From positions 13,585 to 77,584 of the forward strand of contig BJFZ01000003.1 of NCBI GenBank assembly GCA_014190175.1: a stretch of DNA of 64,000 bases, written 5' to 3'. The stretch is from Actinomycetes bacterium (GTDB lineage: Bacteria; Actinomycetota; Actinomycetes; Nanopelagicales; Nanopelagicaceae). Shown here piece by piece: positions 36,587 through 45,041 of the stretch. The translations under genes were made by a program, and so were the position numbers. The notes beneath the pieces were generated by a model. It was not told the DNA's origin. It saw only the letters and a list, made by a program, of their open reading frames with translations, and searched no databases. Numbering within the stretch: position 1 is the stretch's first letter; the number at the start of each line of letters is the position of its first letter.

Positions 36587-37440
36587 CCGATCGGCACAAT
36601 CGCGATATTGAAAGAGTTGCTGCGCCATTACCTGAACCATTGGAAGAGGCAACAATAGATTCACATTGTCACATGGAGTTAATTGCTGATGGAAATGCAG
36701 ATGACCCTACAGTTGGAATTATTTTAACTGAAGCAAAAAGTGTTGGAATTGATCGAGTGGTCCAAATTGGTTATGACTTAGAACAATCAAAATGGTCAGT
36801 TGCATGTGCGAATGCTTGGCCCGGGAAAGTTCTTTCAGCAGTGGCTTTGCATCCAAATGAGGCTCCAGTTGTTGAAAATCTGGAAGAGCAGTTAACAGAG
36901 ATTGAGAAATTAGCTGCGGATCCACGGGTTAGAGGAGTGGGGGAAACTGGCTTAGATTTTTTCAGAACCGAACCGGCTCTTCGTGCAAAACAAGAAGATT
37001 CCTTTAGAGCACACATAGAAATTGCCAAAAGAAAAAATAAGGCGTTAATTATTCACGATAGAGACTCACATTCAGATGTCCTTAGAGTTTTGCGAGAAGT
37101 GGGGGCGCCTGAGAAAACTATTTTTCATTGCTTCTCAGGAGATCGAGAAATGGCAGAAGAATGTATTTCGGCTGGGTACTTCTTATCTTTTGCCGGAACA
37201 GTCACTTTTAAAAATGCTCCTGAACTGCGTGAGGCTTTGAAAATAACTCCACTTTCACAGATGTTAGTTGAGACAGATGCGCCATTTTTAGCTCCGATGC
37301 CACACCGAGGTTTGCTTAATTCGCCCGCTCAAATTCCAAACACTCTTAGATTTATGGCTGAAGTAGTTCAACGTAACGTTAATGAATTAGCTATCGCAAC
37401 CCGTGAAAATGCCTTAACTATCTTTGGCGCTTTCGAGTAA
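36583..37440 (+). CDS. tatD: TatD-family metal-dependent hydrolase
   Basis: The protein has 285 residues from GTG at 36583, sharing GTGA with the metG stop; an upstream extension lies inside metG. Metal ligands appear in TIDSHCHME, VGETGLDFFR, IIHDRDSHSD, FHCFSGD and VETDAPFLAP, so the site is complete. Family members are DNases or deformylating amidohydrolases; the role in DNA turnover is by family. In Mycobacterium rpfB follows tatD; here rsmA follows directly after 2 bp. Confidence 0.93.
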   Translation: MTDRHNRDIERVAAPLPEPLEEATIDSHCHMELIADGNADDPTVGIILTEAKSVGIDRVVQIGYDLEQSKWSVACANAWPGKVLSAVALHPNEAPVVENLEEQLTEIEKLAADPRVRGVGETGLDFFRTEPALRAKQEDSFRAHIEIAKRKNKALIIHDRDSHSDVLRVLREVGAPEKTIFHCFSGDREMAEECISAGYFLSFAGTVTFKNAPELREALKITPLSQMLVETDAPFLAPMPHRGLLNSPAQIPNTLRFMAEVVQRNVNELAIATRENALTIFGAFE

Positions 37441-37442
37441 TA

Positions 37443-38321
37443 ATGGAAAATACTGAGCCTATTTCTTCGACTTCTCTGACTTCCCCAACGTTAGGTGCAA
37501 CCGAGATCCGTGAAATTGCAAAACTGTTAGATCTGCATCCGGCTAAATCCCTTGGCCAGAATTTTGTTATTGATGGAAATACCTGCAGAAAGATAGTGCG
37601 ACTGGCCGATATAAATAACAAAGATATAGTTTTAGAAATTGGCCCAGGGCTAGGTTCGCTAACTATTGCACTATTGCCAGTGGCACGTGAAGTGATTGCA
37701 GTAGAGATCGACCGTAGATTAGCCACCCAGTTAATCGAAACGATGCAAAGTAAAATTCCAAACCATGCCGACAAATTGCAGATTATTAATGAGGATGCTC
37801 AATTAATAAATACTTTGCCACAATCCCCAACGGCTTTAGTCGCAAACCTTCCGTATAACATTTCAGTACCGGTAATTTTGCACTTTCTTGAAAAGTTTCC
37901 ATCAATTAATAAAGGGTTAGTCATGGTGCAAGCAGAAGTCGCCCAACGTCTGGCCGCCAAGCCTGGAAATAAAATTTATGGAACACCTAGTGTTAAGGCA
38001 AAATGGTGGGCTGATATGTCGATCGCTGGGACTGTTTCAAGAGAGGTCTTTTGGCCGATTCCAAATGTAGATTCATTGCTGGTGGCATTTAAGCGTGGAG
38101 AGTCGCCAGGGGATGAAGCGCTCAGAGTGCAAACCTTCACTGTTATTGAGGCTGCTTTTTCACAGCGTCGCAAAATGCTTAGAAGTGCATTAAGTGTTTG
38201 GGCGGGAGGAAGTTCATCTGCAATTGAAATTTTAGAAAAGGCTGGAGTAGCCCAAACTTCTCGGGCGGAGGAGCTCGTTCTTAAAGAATTCATTGCAATT
38301 GCTCAGGCAAGAAGCATTTAG
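37443..38321 (+). CDS. rsmA: 16S rRNA dimethyladenosine transferase
   Basis: The protein has 292 residues. It shows PAKSLGQNFVIDGNTC, the SAM site VLEIGPGLGSLTIALL, VANLPYNISVPVI (the NLPY catalytic motif) and WPIPNVDSLLVAF. It dimethylates A1518 and A1519 near the 3' end of 16S rRNA, a late ribosome-assembly step. It is two bases after tatD and 27 bp before ispE, so it belongs to the same operon. Confidence 0.96.
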   Translation: MENTEPISSTSLTSPTLGATEIREIAKLLDLHPAKSLGQNFVIDGNTCRKIVRLADINNKDIVLEIGPGLGSLTIALLPVAREVIAVEIDRRLATQLIETMQSKIPNHADKLQIINEDAQLINTLPQSPTALVANLPYNISVPVILHFLEKFPSINKGLVMVQAEVAQRLAAKPGNKIYGTPSVKAKWWADMSIAGTVSREVFWPIPNVDSLLVAFKRGESPGDEALRVQTFTVIEAAFSQRRKMLRSALSVWAGGSSSAIEILEKAGVAQTSRAEELVLKEFIAIAQARSI

Positions 38322-38348
38322 ATTAATTCTTACCAATAAGGTAAAGCC

Positions 38349-39251
38349 ATGAAAGTTGTTGTCCGTGCCCCCGCAAAAATTAATTTGCAATTATCAGTTG
38401 GGCCTCGCGGTGAAGATGGCTTTCATGAATTAGCGACTGTCTTTCAAGCGATTTCGATCTACGATGAAATATCGATTGAGTCTGCTACTAAAGGAAGTGG
38501 AATTAATTTAACTTTTTCAGGAGATGGCACTGCTGGCTTACCAGTAGATGATAAAAATTTGGCATATCAAGCAACAAAGTTATTTGCTAAACATACAAAA
38601 ATTGATTGTGATATTAAAATTTCGATAAAAAAAGGAATTCCCGTTGCTGGAGGTATGGCTGGTGGGAGCGCAAATGCGGCCGGCACACTTATCGCACTAG
38701 ATACATTGTTTGAGACATCACTACGAAAAGAGGAGTTACTTAAACTTGCAACAAAACTTGGAAGTGATGTTCCTTTTTCATTGATGGGTGGCACAGCCAT
38801 AGGTAGCGGCCGTGGAGATCAACTCACACCAGCGTTATGTCGCGGTACTTTCCATTGGGTTTTGGCTTTTTCCTCTCAAGGGCTATCAACCCCCGCGGTC
38901 TATACCGAATCTGATCGGTTACGCCAATCGCTAGATATAAGAAAACCACGAGTTAGTGAAGAGTTGATGCACGCACTTAGTGGTGGAGACGCAATTGGAT
39001 TAGGAAAAGCTTTAGTTAATGATTTACAACCGGCAGCAATCTCTCTTCGTCCCGCTCTTAAGATGGCGATCGGTGCTGGAATTGAATGCAAAGCGATTGG
39101 TGCAATAGTTTCTGGATCTGGGCCAACTGTTGCATTTCTAGCGGTTGATGAGGAGAGTGCGATCGACTTAGCGGTAGCACTTTCCTCCACTGGCGCAGTC
39201 ACAAAGATCAACCGAGCCAGCAGCCCAGTGCACGGACCTAAAGTTATTTAG
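38349..39251 (+). CDS. ispE: 4-diphosphocytidyl-2-C-methyl-D-erythritol kinase
   Basis: The protein has 300 residues, a GHMP kinase. It shows RAPAKINLQLSVG at the N-terminus, the ATP loop PVAGGMAGGSANAAGTLIAL, GSDVPFSLMGGTAIGSGRGD and a C-terminal GSGPTVAFLA. It phosphorylates CDP-ME in the MEP isoprenoid pathway, supplying prenyl donors such as those used by the UbiA-type enzyme at 2684-3514. The last gene of the rsmI-metG-tatD-rsmA-ispE run; its stop overlaps a convergent gene by 4 bp. Confidence 0.96.
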   Translation: MKVVVRAPAKINLQLSVGPRGEDGFHELATVFQAISIYDEISIESATKGSGINLTFSGDGTAGLPVDDKNLAYQATKLFAKHTKIDCDIKISIKKGIPVAGGMAGGSANAAGTLIALDTLFETSLRKEELLKLATKLGSDVPFSLMGGTAIGSGRGDQLTPALCRGTFHWVLAFSSQGLSTPAVYTESDRLRQSLDIRKPRVSEELMHALSGGDAIGLGKALVNDLQPAAISLRPALKMAIGAGIECKAIGAIVSGSGPTVAFLAVDEESAIDLAVALSSTGAVTKINRASSPVHGPKVI

Positions 39252-40384
39252 TAAATCTCAACAGTGTGCTTGTCAATGAAATTCCAGTCATATTCAATTC
39301 CTAGTCCAACTCCAGTTGGAGCTTGAACATAGCCATCTTTGATTACCAATCCATTTTTTAATCCAAAATTGAAGTCATCAAATGGATACAACGTTTCGAA
39401 GAATTGGCAATTTGATATTGCTAGCGAAGCATGGAGTTGAACCATCTCAAGTCCATGATAAATAGTTGTATGCAATTCGCATCGAACACCAAATGCTTCA
39501 GCAAGGTGTGCAGTTTTCATAACAGCAGTTAAGCCACCACGCCAAGAGACATCGGTCCTGACTATGTCCACAATATCTTCTTTAATATAAAGCGCTGTTG
39601 AATATTGAGCACCTGCGATTACTTCAGTTCCACAGATTGGAATATCTAACTTCTCCCGTAATTTTCTAAGCGTATTAAAATTGACATCCAAAACAGGTTC
39701 TTCCATCCAAAGATAGTTTAATTGCTCTAGTTCACGGCCGACTTTTAGCGCTTCTTCATAGTTATAAGCAATGACAGAATCTGCCATGAGATTGAAATCA
39801 TCACCAACTGCTTTTCTGACCGCACGGTAGCAAGCAATATCTTCTTCTACAGTTCCGGGTGGGTGCAGTTTGTAACCTTTATAGCCTTTTGCTTTTGCAG
39901 ATAAAGCTTCTGCAACATACTCATCTGGCCCTGGCAAAAACATTGAGCTGACATAAAGTGGAACTTCTTCGCGCGCAGCGCCAAGCATTTTATAAACTGG
40001 CATTTCAGCAATTTTGCCTTTTATATCCCAGCATGCGTTATCAAAAGGACCATATGCATAAATTGGAACGTGATTCCATTTGCGATCAAAATTTTCAAAC
40101 TCTTTCAACGCTTTTTCAGTATCAAAAGGATTTCGACCAATAAAAAATGGCTTAATAGCTGACATGGCTTTACCGGCGATAGTTGCATCAAGTGCGCCAA
40201 AACCAAAAGAAGTTCCAGTTACTCCATCAGCAGTTGTTAACGTCACGACTGTGAAATCTGGACGGTTGCCACCCGGCAACTTGACTCCGCGTACTGCGTC
40301 AATCGATTCGCCTTTGTCGCTGCCACGGCAGGCGCGGATCTCTACTTTTTCAATCACAGCATCGCTTTTAGCGTTCTTACTCAC
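39248..40384 (-). CDS. Mandelate racemase/muconate lactonizing enzyme family protein
   Basis: The protein has 378 residues. The capping domain includes PFDNACWDIKGKIAEMPVYK. The barrel has KGYKGYKLHPPG (KxxK), LMADSV (Asp), LWMEEPVLD (Glu) and CGTEVI (Glu), and ELHTTIYHGLE supplies His at the end of the seventh strand. The active site looks intact, so it is probably a dehydratase or racemase of a sugar acid or hydroxy acid. GTG at 40384 has AAGGGG upstream. It is inserted between ispE and the regulators at 40474-41602, which could control it; that is inference. Confidence 0.87.
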   Translation of the reverse strand: MSKNAKSDAVIEKVEIRACRGSDKGESIDAVRGVKLPGGNRPDFTVVTLTTADGVTGTSFGFGALDATIAGKAMSAIKPFFIGRNPFDTEKALKEFENFDRKWNHVPIYAYGPFDNACWDIKGKIAEMPVYKMLGAAREEVPLYVSSMFLPGPDEYVAEALSAKAKGYKGYKLHPPGTVEEDIACYRAVRKAVGDDFNLMADSVIAYNYEEALKVGRELEQLNYLWMEEPVLDVNFNTLRKLREKLDIPICGTEVIAGAQYSTALYIKEDIVDIVRTDVSWRGGLTAVMKTAHLAEAFGVRCELHTTIYHGLEMVQLHASLAISNCQFFETLYPFDDFNFGLKNGLVIKDGYVQAPTGVGLGIEYDWNFIDKHTVEIY

Positions 40385-40461
40385 GGCTAGCCCCTTAATG
40401 AAAAATCGTTTTCCCAGAGGCTACAGCGGGAATGGCGCAAATTCAATACTTATTTACTGGG

Positions 40462-40487
40462 GATCAACTCTGATCAACTCTGATCGA
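40462..40487. repeat. Tandem decamer repeat, two full copies and a partial one
   Basis: GATCAACTCT at 40462 and 40472, then GATC again at 40482. The array overlaps the 3' end of the MarR-like gene and lies in the gap before the enolase-superfamily gene. Confidence 0.7.
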
Positions 40488-40965
40488 GATTATTGAGCAC
40501 TACCCCCAAGAGATTTGCCAATGCCTTTTGCTGAGCTGAATCGAGTGAGTTAATTAACTCTCGCTCCCGCAAAAGCAGATCAGCCATAGATTCATCCACT
40601 GCTTTGATTCCAAGAGAACTCAGTTTTACTAACGAGCCACGACCATCAGATGGATCAGCGTTTCGCGAAAGAAATCCAGCACCCTCTAATAAATCAAGTC
40701 GATGTGTGATTGTTCCACTTGATACCAACGTTTCATGCATTAATTGTCCCGGCGTTAATTGATACGGCTTACCAGCACGGCGCAATGCTGCAAGTACATC
40801 AAATCCCCATGTTTCTAAACCATGGTGTGAAAAGGCATTTCTTCGCGCAATATCTAATTGACGTGCAACTCGGGTTATTCGACTTAAAATTTCAAGAGGT
40901 GCAACATCTAAATCAGGACGTTCACGTTTCCATGCAGAAACAATTCGATCAACTTCATCGCTCAT
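40474..40965 (-). CDS. MarR-family transcriptional regulator
   Basis: The protein has 163 residues from ATG at 40965, behind AGGGA. It is a winged helix-turn-helix of the MarR type: LETWGFDVLAALRRAG, LTPGQLMHETLVSSGTITH (recognition helix), RLDLLEGAGFLSRNADPSD (wing), then a dimerisation helix. It would bind as a dimer and respond to a small ligand; the target is unknown. Its start overlaps the end of the TetR gene by 11 bp, so the two regulators are made from one message. The enolase-superfamily gene is next downstream. Confidence 0.88.
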   Translation of the reverse strand: MSDEVDRIVSAWKRERPDLDVAPLEILSRITRVARQLDIARRNAFSHHGLETWGFDVLAALRRAGKPYQLTPGQLMHETLVSSGTITHRLDLLEGAGFLSRNADPSDGRGSLVKLSSLGIKAVDESMADLLLRERELINSLDSAQQKALANLLGVVLNNLDQS

Positions 40966-41602
40966 TATTTTTCCCTGCTGAATTTCGCGATAATTTAGGG
41001 TTAGATTCCAATCCAACTAAACCATTCCAGGCAAGGTTAACAATGTGTGCAGCGACTTCTTCGCGTGTAAGTAACCGGGCATCAAGCCACCACTGACCAG
41101 TCAATGCAACCATTCCTACGAGCATCTGCGCATACATCGGAGCCATTCGTGGATCAAAGCCGCGCGCACCTAACTCAGCAATAAAAATATGCTCTACTTG
41201 TGATGCGACTTCACTTAACAAAGTTGCAAAAGATCCACTCTGTCCACCAACAGGAGAGTTCAAAACTAAAATTCGGAAACCATCACTACGAGTTTCAATG
41301 TAAGTTAAAAAAGCGAGCGCCGCATTTTCTGCTTTGACTCGTGGACTTCCCTGTAAAAGTGATTCTGAAATCAATTGCAGCAACGCCCACATCTCGCGAT
41401 CGACTACAACGGCATACAAACCTTCTTTGCCTCCGAAATGTTCATAAATAAGTGGCTTGGATACACCGGCGCTGGCGGCGATCTCTTCGACACTGGTTCC
41501 TTCAATCCCTTTTTCAGCGAAAAGGGCGCGGCCAACTTCAATTAATTGAGCCCGTCTTTGGGCGCTGGTCATCCGGATTCTGGCTGGAATTGGGGCGCTC
41601 AC
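40955..41602 (-). CDS. TetR-family transcriptional regulator
   Basis: The protein has 215 residues. The N-terminal helix-turn-helix reads GTSVEEIAASAGVSKPLIY followed by EHFGGKEGLYAVV; the C-terminal ligand domain has no specific signature. A TetR gene beside glmU is also found in Mycobacterium (Rv1019 by memory). GTG at 41602 has TACCCT seven bases upstream and TTAGCC a further 17 bp, giving a leaderless mRNA. It diverges from tRNA-Gln and glmU. Confidence 0.9.
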   Translation of the reverse strand: MSAPIPARIRMTSAQRRAQLIEVGRALFAEKGIEGTSVEEIAASAGVSKPLIYEHFGGKEGLYAVVVDREMWALLQLISESLLQGSPRVKAENAALAFLTYIETRSDGFRILVLNSPVGGQSGSFATLLSEVASQVEHIFIAELGARGFDPRMAPMYAQMLVGMVALTGQWWLDARLLTREEVAAHIVNLAWNGLVGLESNPKLSRNSAGKNNER

Positions 41603-41609
41603 GAGAAAG

Positions 41610-41638
41610 AGGGTAGCGGTATGGTCGAAAGTGGCTAA
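41610..41638 (-). promoter_or_regulatory. Promoter of the TetR-MarR unit (leaderless)
   Basis: On the reverse strand TTAGCC (41638-41633), a 17-bp spacer and TACCCT (41615-41610) end seven bases before the GTG at 41602. Confidence 0.5.
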
Positions 41639-41659
41639 TTTTTGCGAGAGAATACAGGT

Positions 41660-41731
41660 TCCGCCATTGTGTAGTGGCTAGCACATGGGCCTTTGAAGCC
41701 CAGGGTCCAGGATCGATACCTGGTGGCGGAG
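41660..41731 (+). tRNA. tRNA-Gln (anticodon UUG)
   Basis: Acceptor TCCGCCA/TGGCGGA, D-stem GTGT/GCAC, anticodon stem TGGGC/GCCCA around CTTTGAA (anticodon TTG), T-stem CCAGG/CCTGG. The discriminator is G and the CCA end is not encoded. A tRNA-Gln before glmU is the same order as in Mycobacterium. Confidence 0.95.
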
Positions 41732-41803
41732 CTCTCTTCCCCGGCTAGACCTTAGGCTTAACCCAGTGCAGTAGATATAGAAGCTAGCAGAGGGGAGACA
41801 TTC

Positions 41804-43252
41804 TTGTCTGGGATCTCTGTTAAGTCTGGGACATCAGCCGGTCCAGTGATCTTTATTCTCGCTGCAGGTGAAGGCACTCGGATGCAATCTCAACTTCCCA
41901 AAGTTTTACATAAAGTTTTAGGCCGCACATTAATTGAGCATGTAATCGATGCAACTAATGAATTAAATCCAAGTCAATTAGTAATTGTCGTTGGAGCACA
42001 TCGTGAGATGGTTGAAGAAGTTGTAAATAAAGTCTCCCCTAACGCAAAAATCGTCGTACAAGAAAAACGTGGCGGAACTGGTCATGCCGTTCGAATAGCG
42101 TTAGAAAATGTAAAAGTATCTGCGGAGACTCCCATATTGGTTTTGGCTGGTGATATTCCACTTATTACTTCAACAACTTTACTATCACTATTGGATACGC
42201 ATGTAGCAGAACAAAATTCGGCCACAGTTCTCACTGCAGAGATAGATGACCCTGAAGGTTATGGACGAATTGTGCGAGATGGAAGTGATGGAATTCTAAG
42301 AATTGTTGAAGATCGAGATGCAACAGAAATAGAGCGCGAAATAACTGAAATAAATTCCAGCGTTTACGTTTTCAATTCACATGATCTTGTTGATTCATTA
42401 AGTAAAATTAATAGTAAGAATGCCCAAGGTGAAGAGTATTTAACTGATGCTATTGAAGTATTGCAATCGACAGGCAAGCGAGTTGAGCCAGTTATTGTTG
42501 AAGACTTCATCGAAATTCTCGGCGTAAATGATCGGTTCCAATTATCAGAGTGCACGGCATTATTGCGAGACCGAATTAACCTGCATTGGATGAAAAACGG
42601 CGTGACCATGATTGACCCAACAACTGTTTGGATTGACCCAACAGTTTCATTATCGCAAGATGTAATTATTTATCCAGAAGTTGCGCTCGCCGGAAGCACT
42701 TCAGTTGAAAGTGGAGTAACCATCGGCGCCCGAACTACCTTGATTAATTGTGAAGTTAAAAGTGGAGCAAATATTCGAGATTCATATTGCGATGGAGCTC
42801 AAATTGGGGCTGACGCAACGGTCGGACCTTTTTCATATTTGCGACCTGGAACTGTTCTTGAAAAAGGCGTCAAAGTAGGCGCTTATGTTGAAGTAAAAGG
42901 ATCCCAGATTGGCGCCGGCTCTAAAGTTCCCCACCTTTCATATATTGGAGATGCCACCATTGGCGTCGGCACAAATATCGGCGCTGCAACAGTTACAGTG
43001 AATTACGACGGAGTTGAAAAGCATCACACTGTTATCGGCGACCATGTTCGAATTGGTAGTGACACCATGTTGGTTGCGCCTCTTTCAATTGGTGATGGGG
43101 CATATACCGCCGCTGGATCAGTAATTACTGAAGATGTACCGGCGGGTTCAATGGGTGTTGGACGTGCGCGCCAACGTAATATCCTCGGGTGGGTGCTGCG
43201 CAAGCGCAGTGGAAGTGACTCAGCTAGAGCTGCCGAGAAACATGCGAAATAA
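41804..43252 (+). CDS. glmU: Bifunctional GlcNAc-1-P uridylyltransferase / GlcN-1-P acetyltransferase
   Basis: The protein has 482 residues. The N-terminal pyrophosphorylase domain shows LAAGEGTRMQSQLPKVLHKV, EKRGGTGHAVRIAL and VLAGDIPL. The C-terminal left-handed beta-helix, with hexad repeats from about residue 265, contains FSYLRPG, HLSYIGDATIGVGTNIGA and VTVNYDG. It makes UDP-GlcNAc for peptidoglycan. The start is TTG at 41804 behind AGGGGAG (41791-41797). It is first in glmU-prs-rplY-pth. The 72-bp gap after tRNA-Gln contains TAGATA (near 41773), a possible -10 box. Confidence 0.97.
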   Translation: MSGISVKSGTSAGPVIFILAAGEGTRMQSQLPKVLHKVLGRTLIEHVIDATNELNPSQLVIVVGAHREMVEEVVNKVSPNAKIVVQEKRGGTGHAVRIALENVKVSAETPILVLAGDIPLITSTTLLSLLDTHVAEQNSATVLTAEIDDPEGYGRIVRDGSDGILRIVEDRDATEIEREITEINSSVYVFNSHDLVDSLSKINSKNAQGEEYLTDAIEVLQSTGKRVEPVIVEDFIEILGVNDRFQLSECTALLRDRINLHWMKNGVTMIDPTTVWIDPTVSLSQDVIIYPEVALAGSTSVESGVTIGARTTLINCEVKSGANIRDSYCDGAQIGADATVGPFSYLRPGTVLEKGVKVGAYVEVKGSQIGAGSKVPHLSYIGDATIGVGTNIGAATVTVNYDGVEKHHTVIGDHVRIGSDTMLVAPLSIGDGAYTAAGSVITEDVPAGSMGVGRARQRNILGWVLRKRSGSDSARAAEKHAK

Positions 43253-43267
43253 CGAGGGGATCTAATT

Positions 43268-44251
43268 ATGAGCAACGAGATTCGACTCTCCTCCGAAAAG
43301 CGATTGCGGCTTTTTACTGGTCGCGCTTTTCCTGAGTTAGCTGAACAAGTAGCTGCTGAACTTGGAATTCCAATTACACCAACATCTGCATATGACTTTG
43401 CTAATGGTGAAATATTTGTTCGATTTGAAGAGAGTGTGCGTGGTTGCGATGCATTTGTTTTGCAAAGCCATGCCACCCCAGTAAATAAACACATAATGGA
43501 ACAATTAATTATGGTTGATGCACTAAAGCGTGCATCTGCAAAACGAATTACTGTAGTTGCACCTTTCTATGGGTATGCACGTCAAGACAAGAAGCACCGT
43601 GGACGCGAACCAATCTCAGCTCGATTGATGGCCGATCTGTTTAAGACTGCTGGTGCTGATCGCTTAATGGTTGTTGATTTGCACACTTCACAAATTCAAG
43701 GATTTTTTGATGGGCCGGTTGATCATCTCTTTGCACTTCCTTTGCTGGCAAATTATGTTGGAAGCAAAGTTGATAGATCGCGATTGACAATTGTTTCACC
43801 AGATTCTGGCCGAGTTCGAGTGGCTGAACGTTGGAGCGATTTGATGGGTGGATGTCCTATTGCCTTTATCCATAAAACCCGTGACCCAAGAATTCCAAAT
43901 GAATCATCAACTGGAAGAGTTGTTGGTGACGTCAAAGGACAAACTTGCGTAGTAATCGATGACATGATCGACACGGCCGGAACAATCACTAAAGCAGTCG
44001 ACGCACTTTTCGAAGATGGCGCAGCCGAAGTAATAATCGCCGCAACGCATGCGGTTATGTCAGGACCGGCGATTGAGCGTTTACGTAATTCGCGCGCCAG
44101 CGAAATCGTGATTACCGATACTTTGCCGATTGCAGATGAATGGAAATTTGATAGATTAACCGTGCTTTCCATCGCCCCACTTCTTGGTCGAGCCATTCGT
44201 GAGGTTTTTGAAGATGGATCAGTCACCAGTCTCTTTGATGGCCATTCTTAA
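43268..44251 (+). CDS. prs: Ribose-phosphate pyrophosphokinase
   Basis: The protein has 327 residues. It shows FANGEIFVRFEESVRG, the ATP-flexible region APFYGYARQDKKHRGREPIS, VDLHTSQIQGFF and the PRPP-binding loop VIDDMIDTAGTI. It makes PRPP from ribose-5-phosphate and ATP for nucleotide, His and Trp synthesis. It starts 15 bp after glmU and belongs with it; the linkage to rplY downstream is separated by a 143-bp structured leader. Confidence 0.97.
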   Translation: MSNEIRLSSEKRLRLFTGRAFPELAEQVAAELGIPITPTSAYDFANGEIFVRFEESVRGCDAFVLQSHATPVNKHIMEQLIMVDALKRASAKRITVVAPFYGYARQDKKHRGREPISARLMADLFKTAGADRLMVVDLHTSQIQGFFDGPVDHLFALPLLANYVGSKVDRSRLTIVSPDSGRVRVAERWSDLMGGCPIAFIHKTRDPRIPNESSTGRVVGDVKGQTCVVIDDMIDTAGTITKAVDALFEDGAAEVIIAATHAVMSGPAIERLRNSRASEIVITDTLPIADEWKFDRLTVLSIAPLLGRAIREVFEDGSVTSLFDGHS

Positions 44252-44317
44252 GCCCGGTGTAACTGCCTGATCGGCAATTTCCATTTCCAACCATCATTGG
44301 CTAACCTTCGGCTTATT

Positions 44318-44373
44318 CCGGCGAGGGGGAAACCTCCCGTTATCGACGGGGCTTCGAAAGAAGTTCTCGCTGG
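44318..44373 (+). promoter_or_regulatory. Structured RNA leader of rplY
   Basis: CCGGCGAG (44318-44325) can pair with CTCGCTGG (44366-44373) to close a multi-branched element. Inside are CCCGT-TATCG-ACGGG (44336-44350) and CTTC-GAAA-GAAG (44352-44363), the latter with a GNRA tetraloop; GAGG/CCTC (44323-44336) is an alternative pairing. The AGGAGG ribosome-binding site follows 13 bp later. L25 binds 5S rRNA, so autoregulation through this leader is likely. A possible -10 box TAACCT is at 44302-44307. Confidence 0.6.
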
Positions 44374-44394
44374 GAAAATTACCAGGAGGATGTA

Positions 44395-45024
44395 ATGGCT
44401 GAGATCAAAATCGCAGGTGCCCGCCGGACTGAATTCGGAAAAGGTGCATCTCGCCGAACCAGACGTGATGGATTAGTTCCAGCTGTTATTTACGGCCATG
44501 GCGAAAATCCAATCCACATCTCATTACCAGCTCGCGAACTTGGTATCGCTCTCAAATCTTCAAACGTATTGCTAGATATTGATCTTGGGGATCATGTTGA
44601 ATTAACACTTCCAAAATCTATTGTTCGCCACGCAATCAAAGGAACTCTTGAGCACGTCGATTTAATTATTGTGCGCCGTGGTGAGCGAGTAGTTGTTTCT
44701 GTTCCAGTTCATACATCAGGCGAGTACGACCGTGATGGAATTTTGGAACACAATAACAACTCAATTGAAGTGGAAACTGAAGCAACAGCAATTCCAAACT
44801 TCTTAGAACTAGATATGACTGGATTGGAAGCCGGAAGTTCACTACATGCAGCTGATGTAAAACTTCCTGCTGGTGTAGTTCTTATCAGTGATCCAAAGAT
44901 GGTTGTTGTACATCTTTCTGTTCGCGCCGCTCAAGAAGAGCCTGTCGCAGTTGTTGCACCTGTTGAAGGTGCTGACGTACCTGCTGAAGGCGCTGCCGCA
45001 CCTACTGAAGGCGCAAAGAGCTAA
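44395..45024 (+). CDS. rplY: Large-subunit ribosomal protein L25 (CTC form)
   Basis: The protein has 209 residues, the long CTC type. Residues 1-95 are the 5S rRNA-binding domain (RRTEFGKGASRRTRRDGLVP, VIYGHGENPIHISL). The C-terminal domain (about 96-185) is the TL5/CTC beta domain, followed by an Ala/Glu/Pro-rich tail with GADVPAEGAAAPTEGA. AGGAGG precedes ATG by five bases. It stabilises the central protuberance of the 50S subunit. Confidence 0.96.
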   Translation: MAEIKIAGARRTEFGKGASRRTRRDGLVPAVIYGHGENPIHISLPARELGIALKSSNVLLDIDLGDHVELTLPKSIVRHAIKGTLEHVDLIIVRRGERVVVSVPVHTSGEYDRDGILEHNNNSIEVETEATAIPNFLELDMTGLEAGSSLHAADVKLPAGVVLISDPKMVVVHLSVRAAQEEPVAVVAPVEGADVPAEGAAAPTEGAKS

Positions 45025-45041
45025 TCCGCTAGCCTTCTTTC

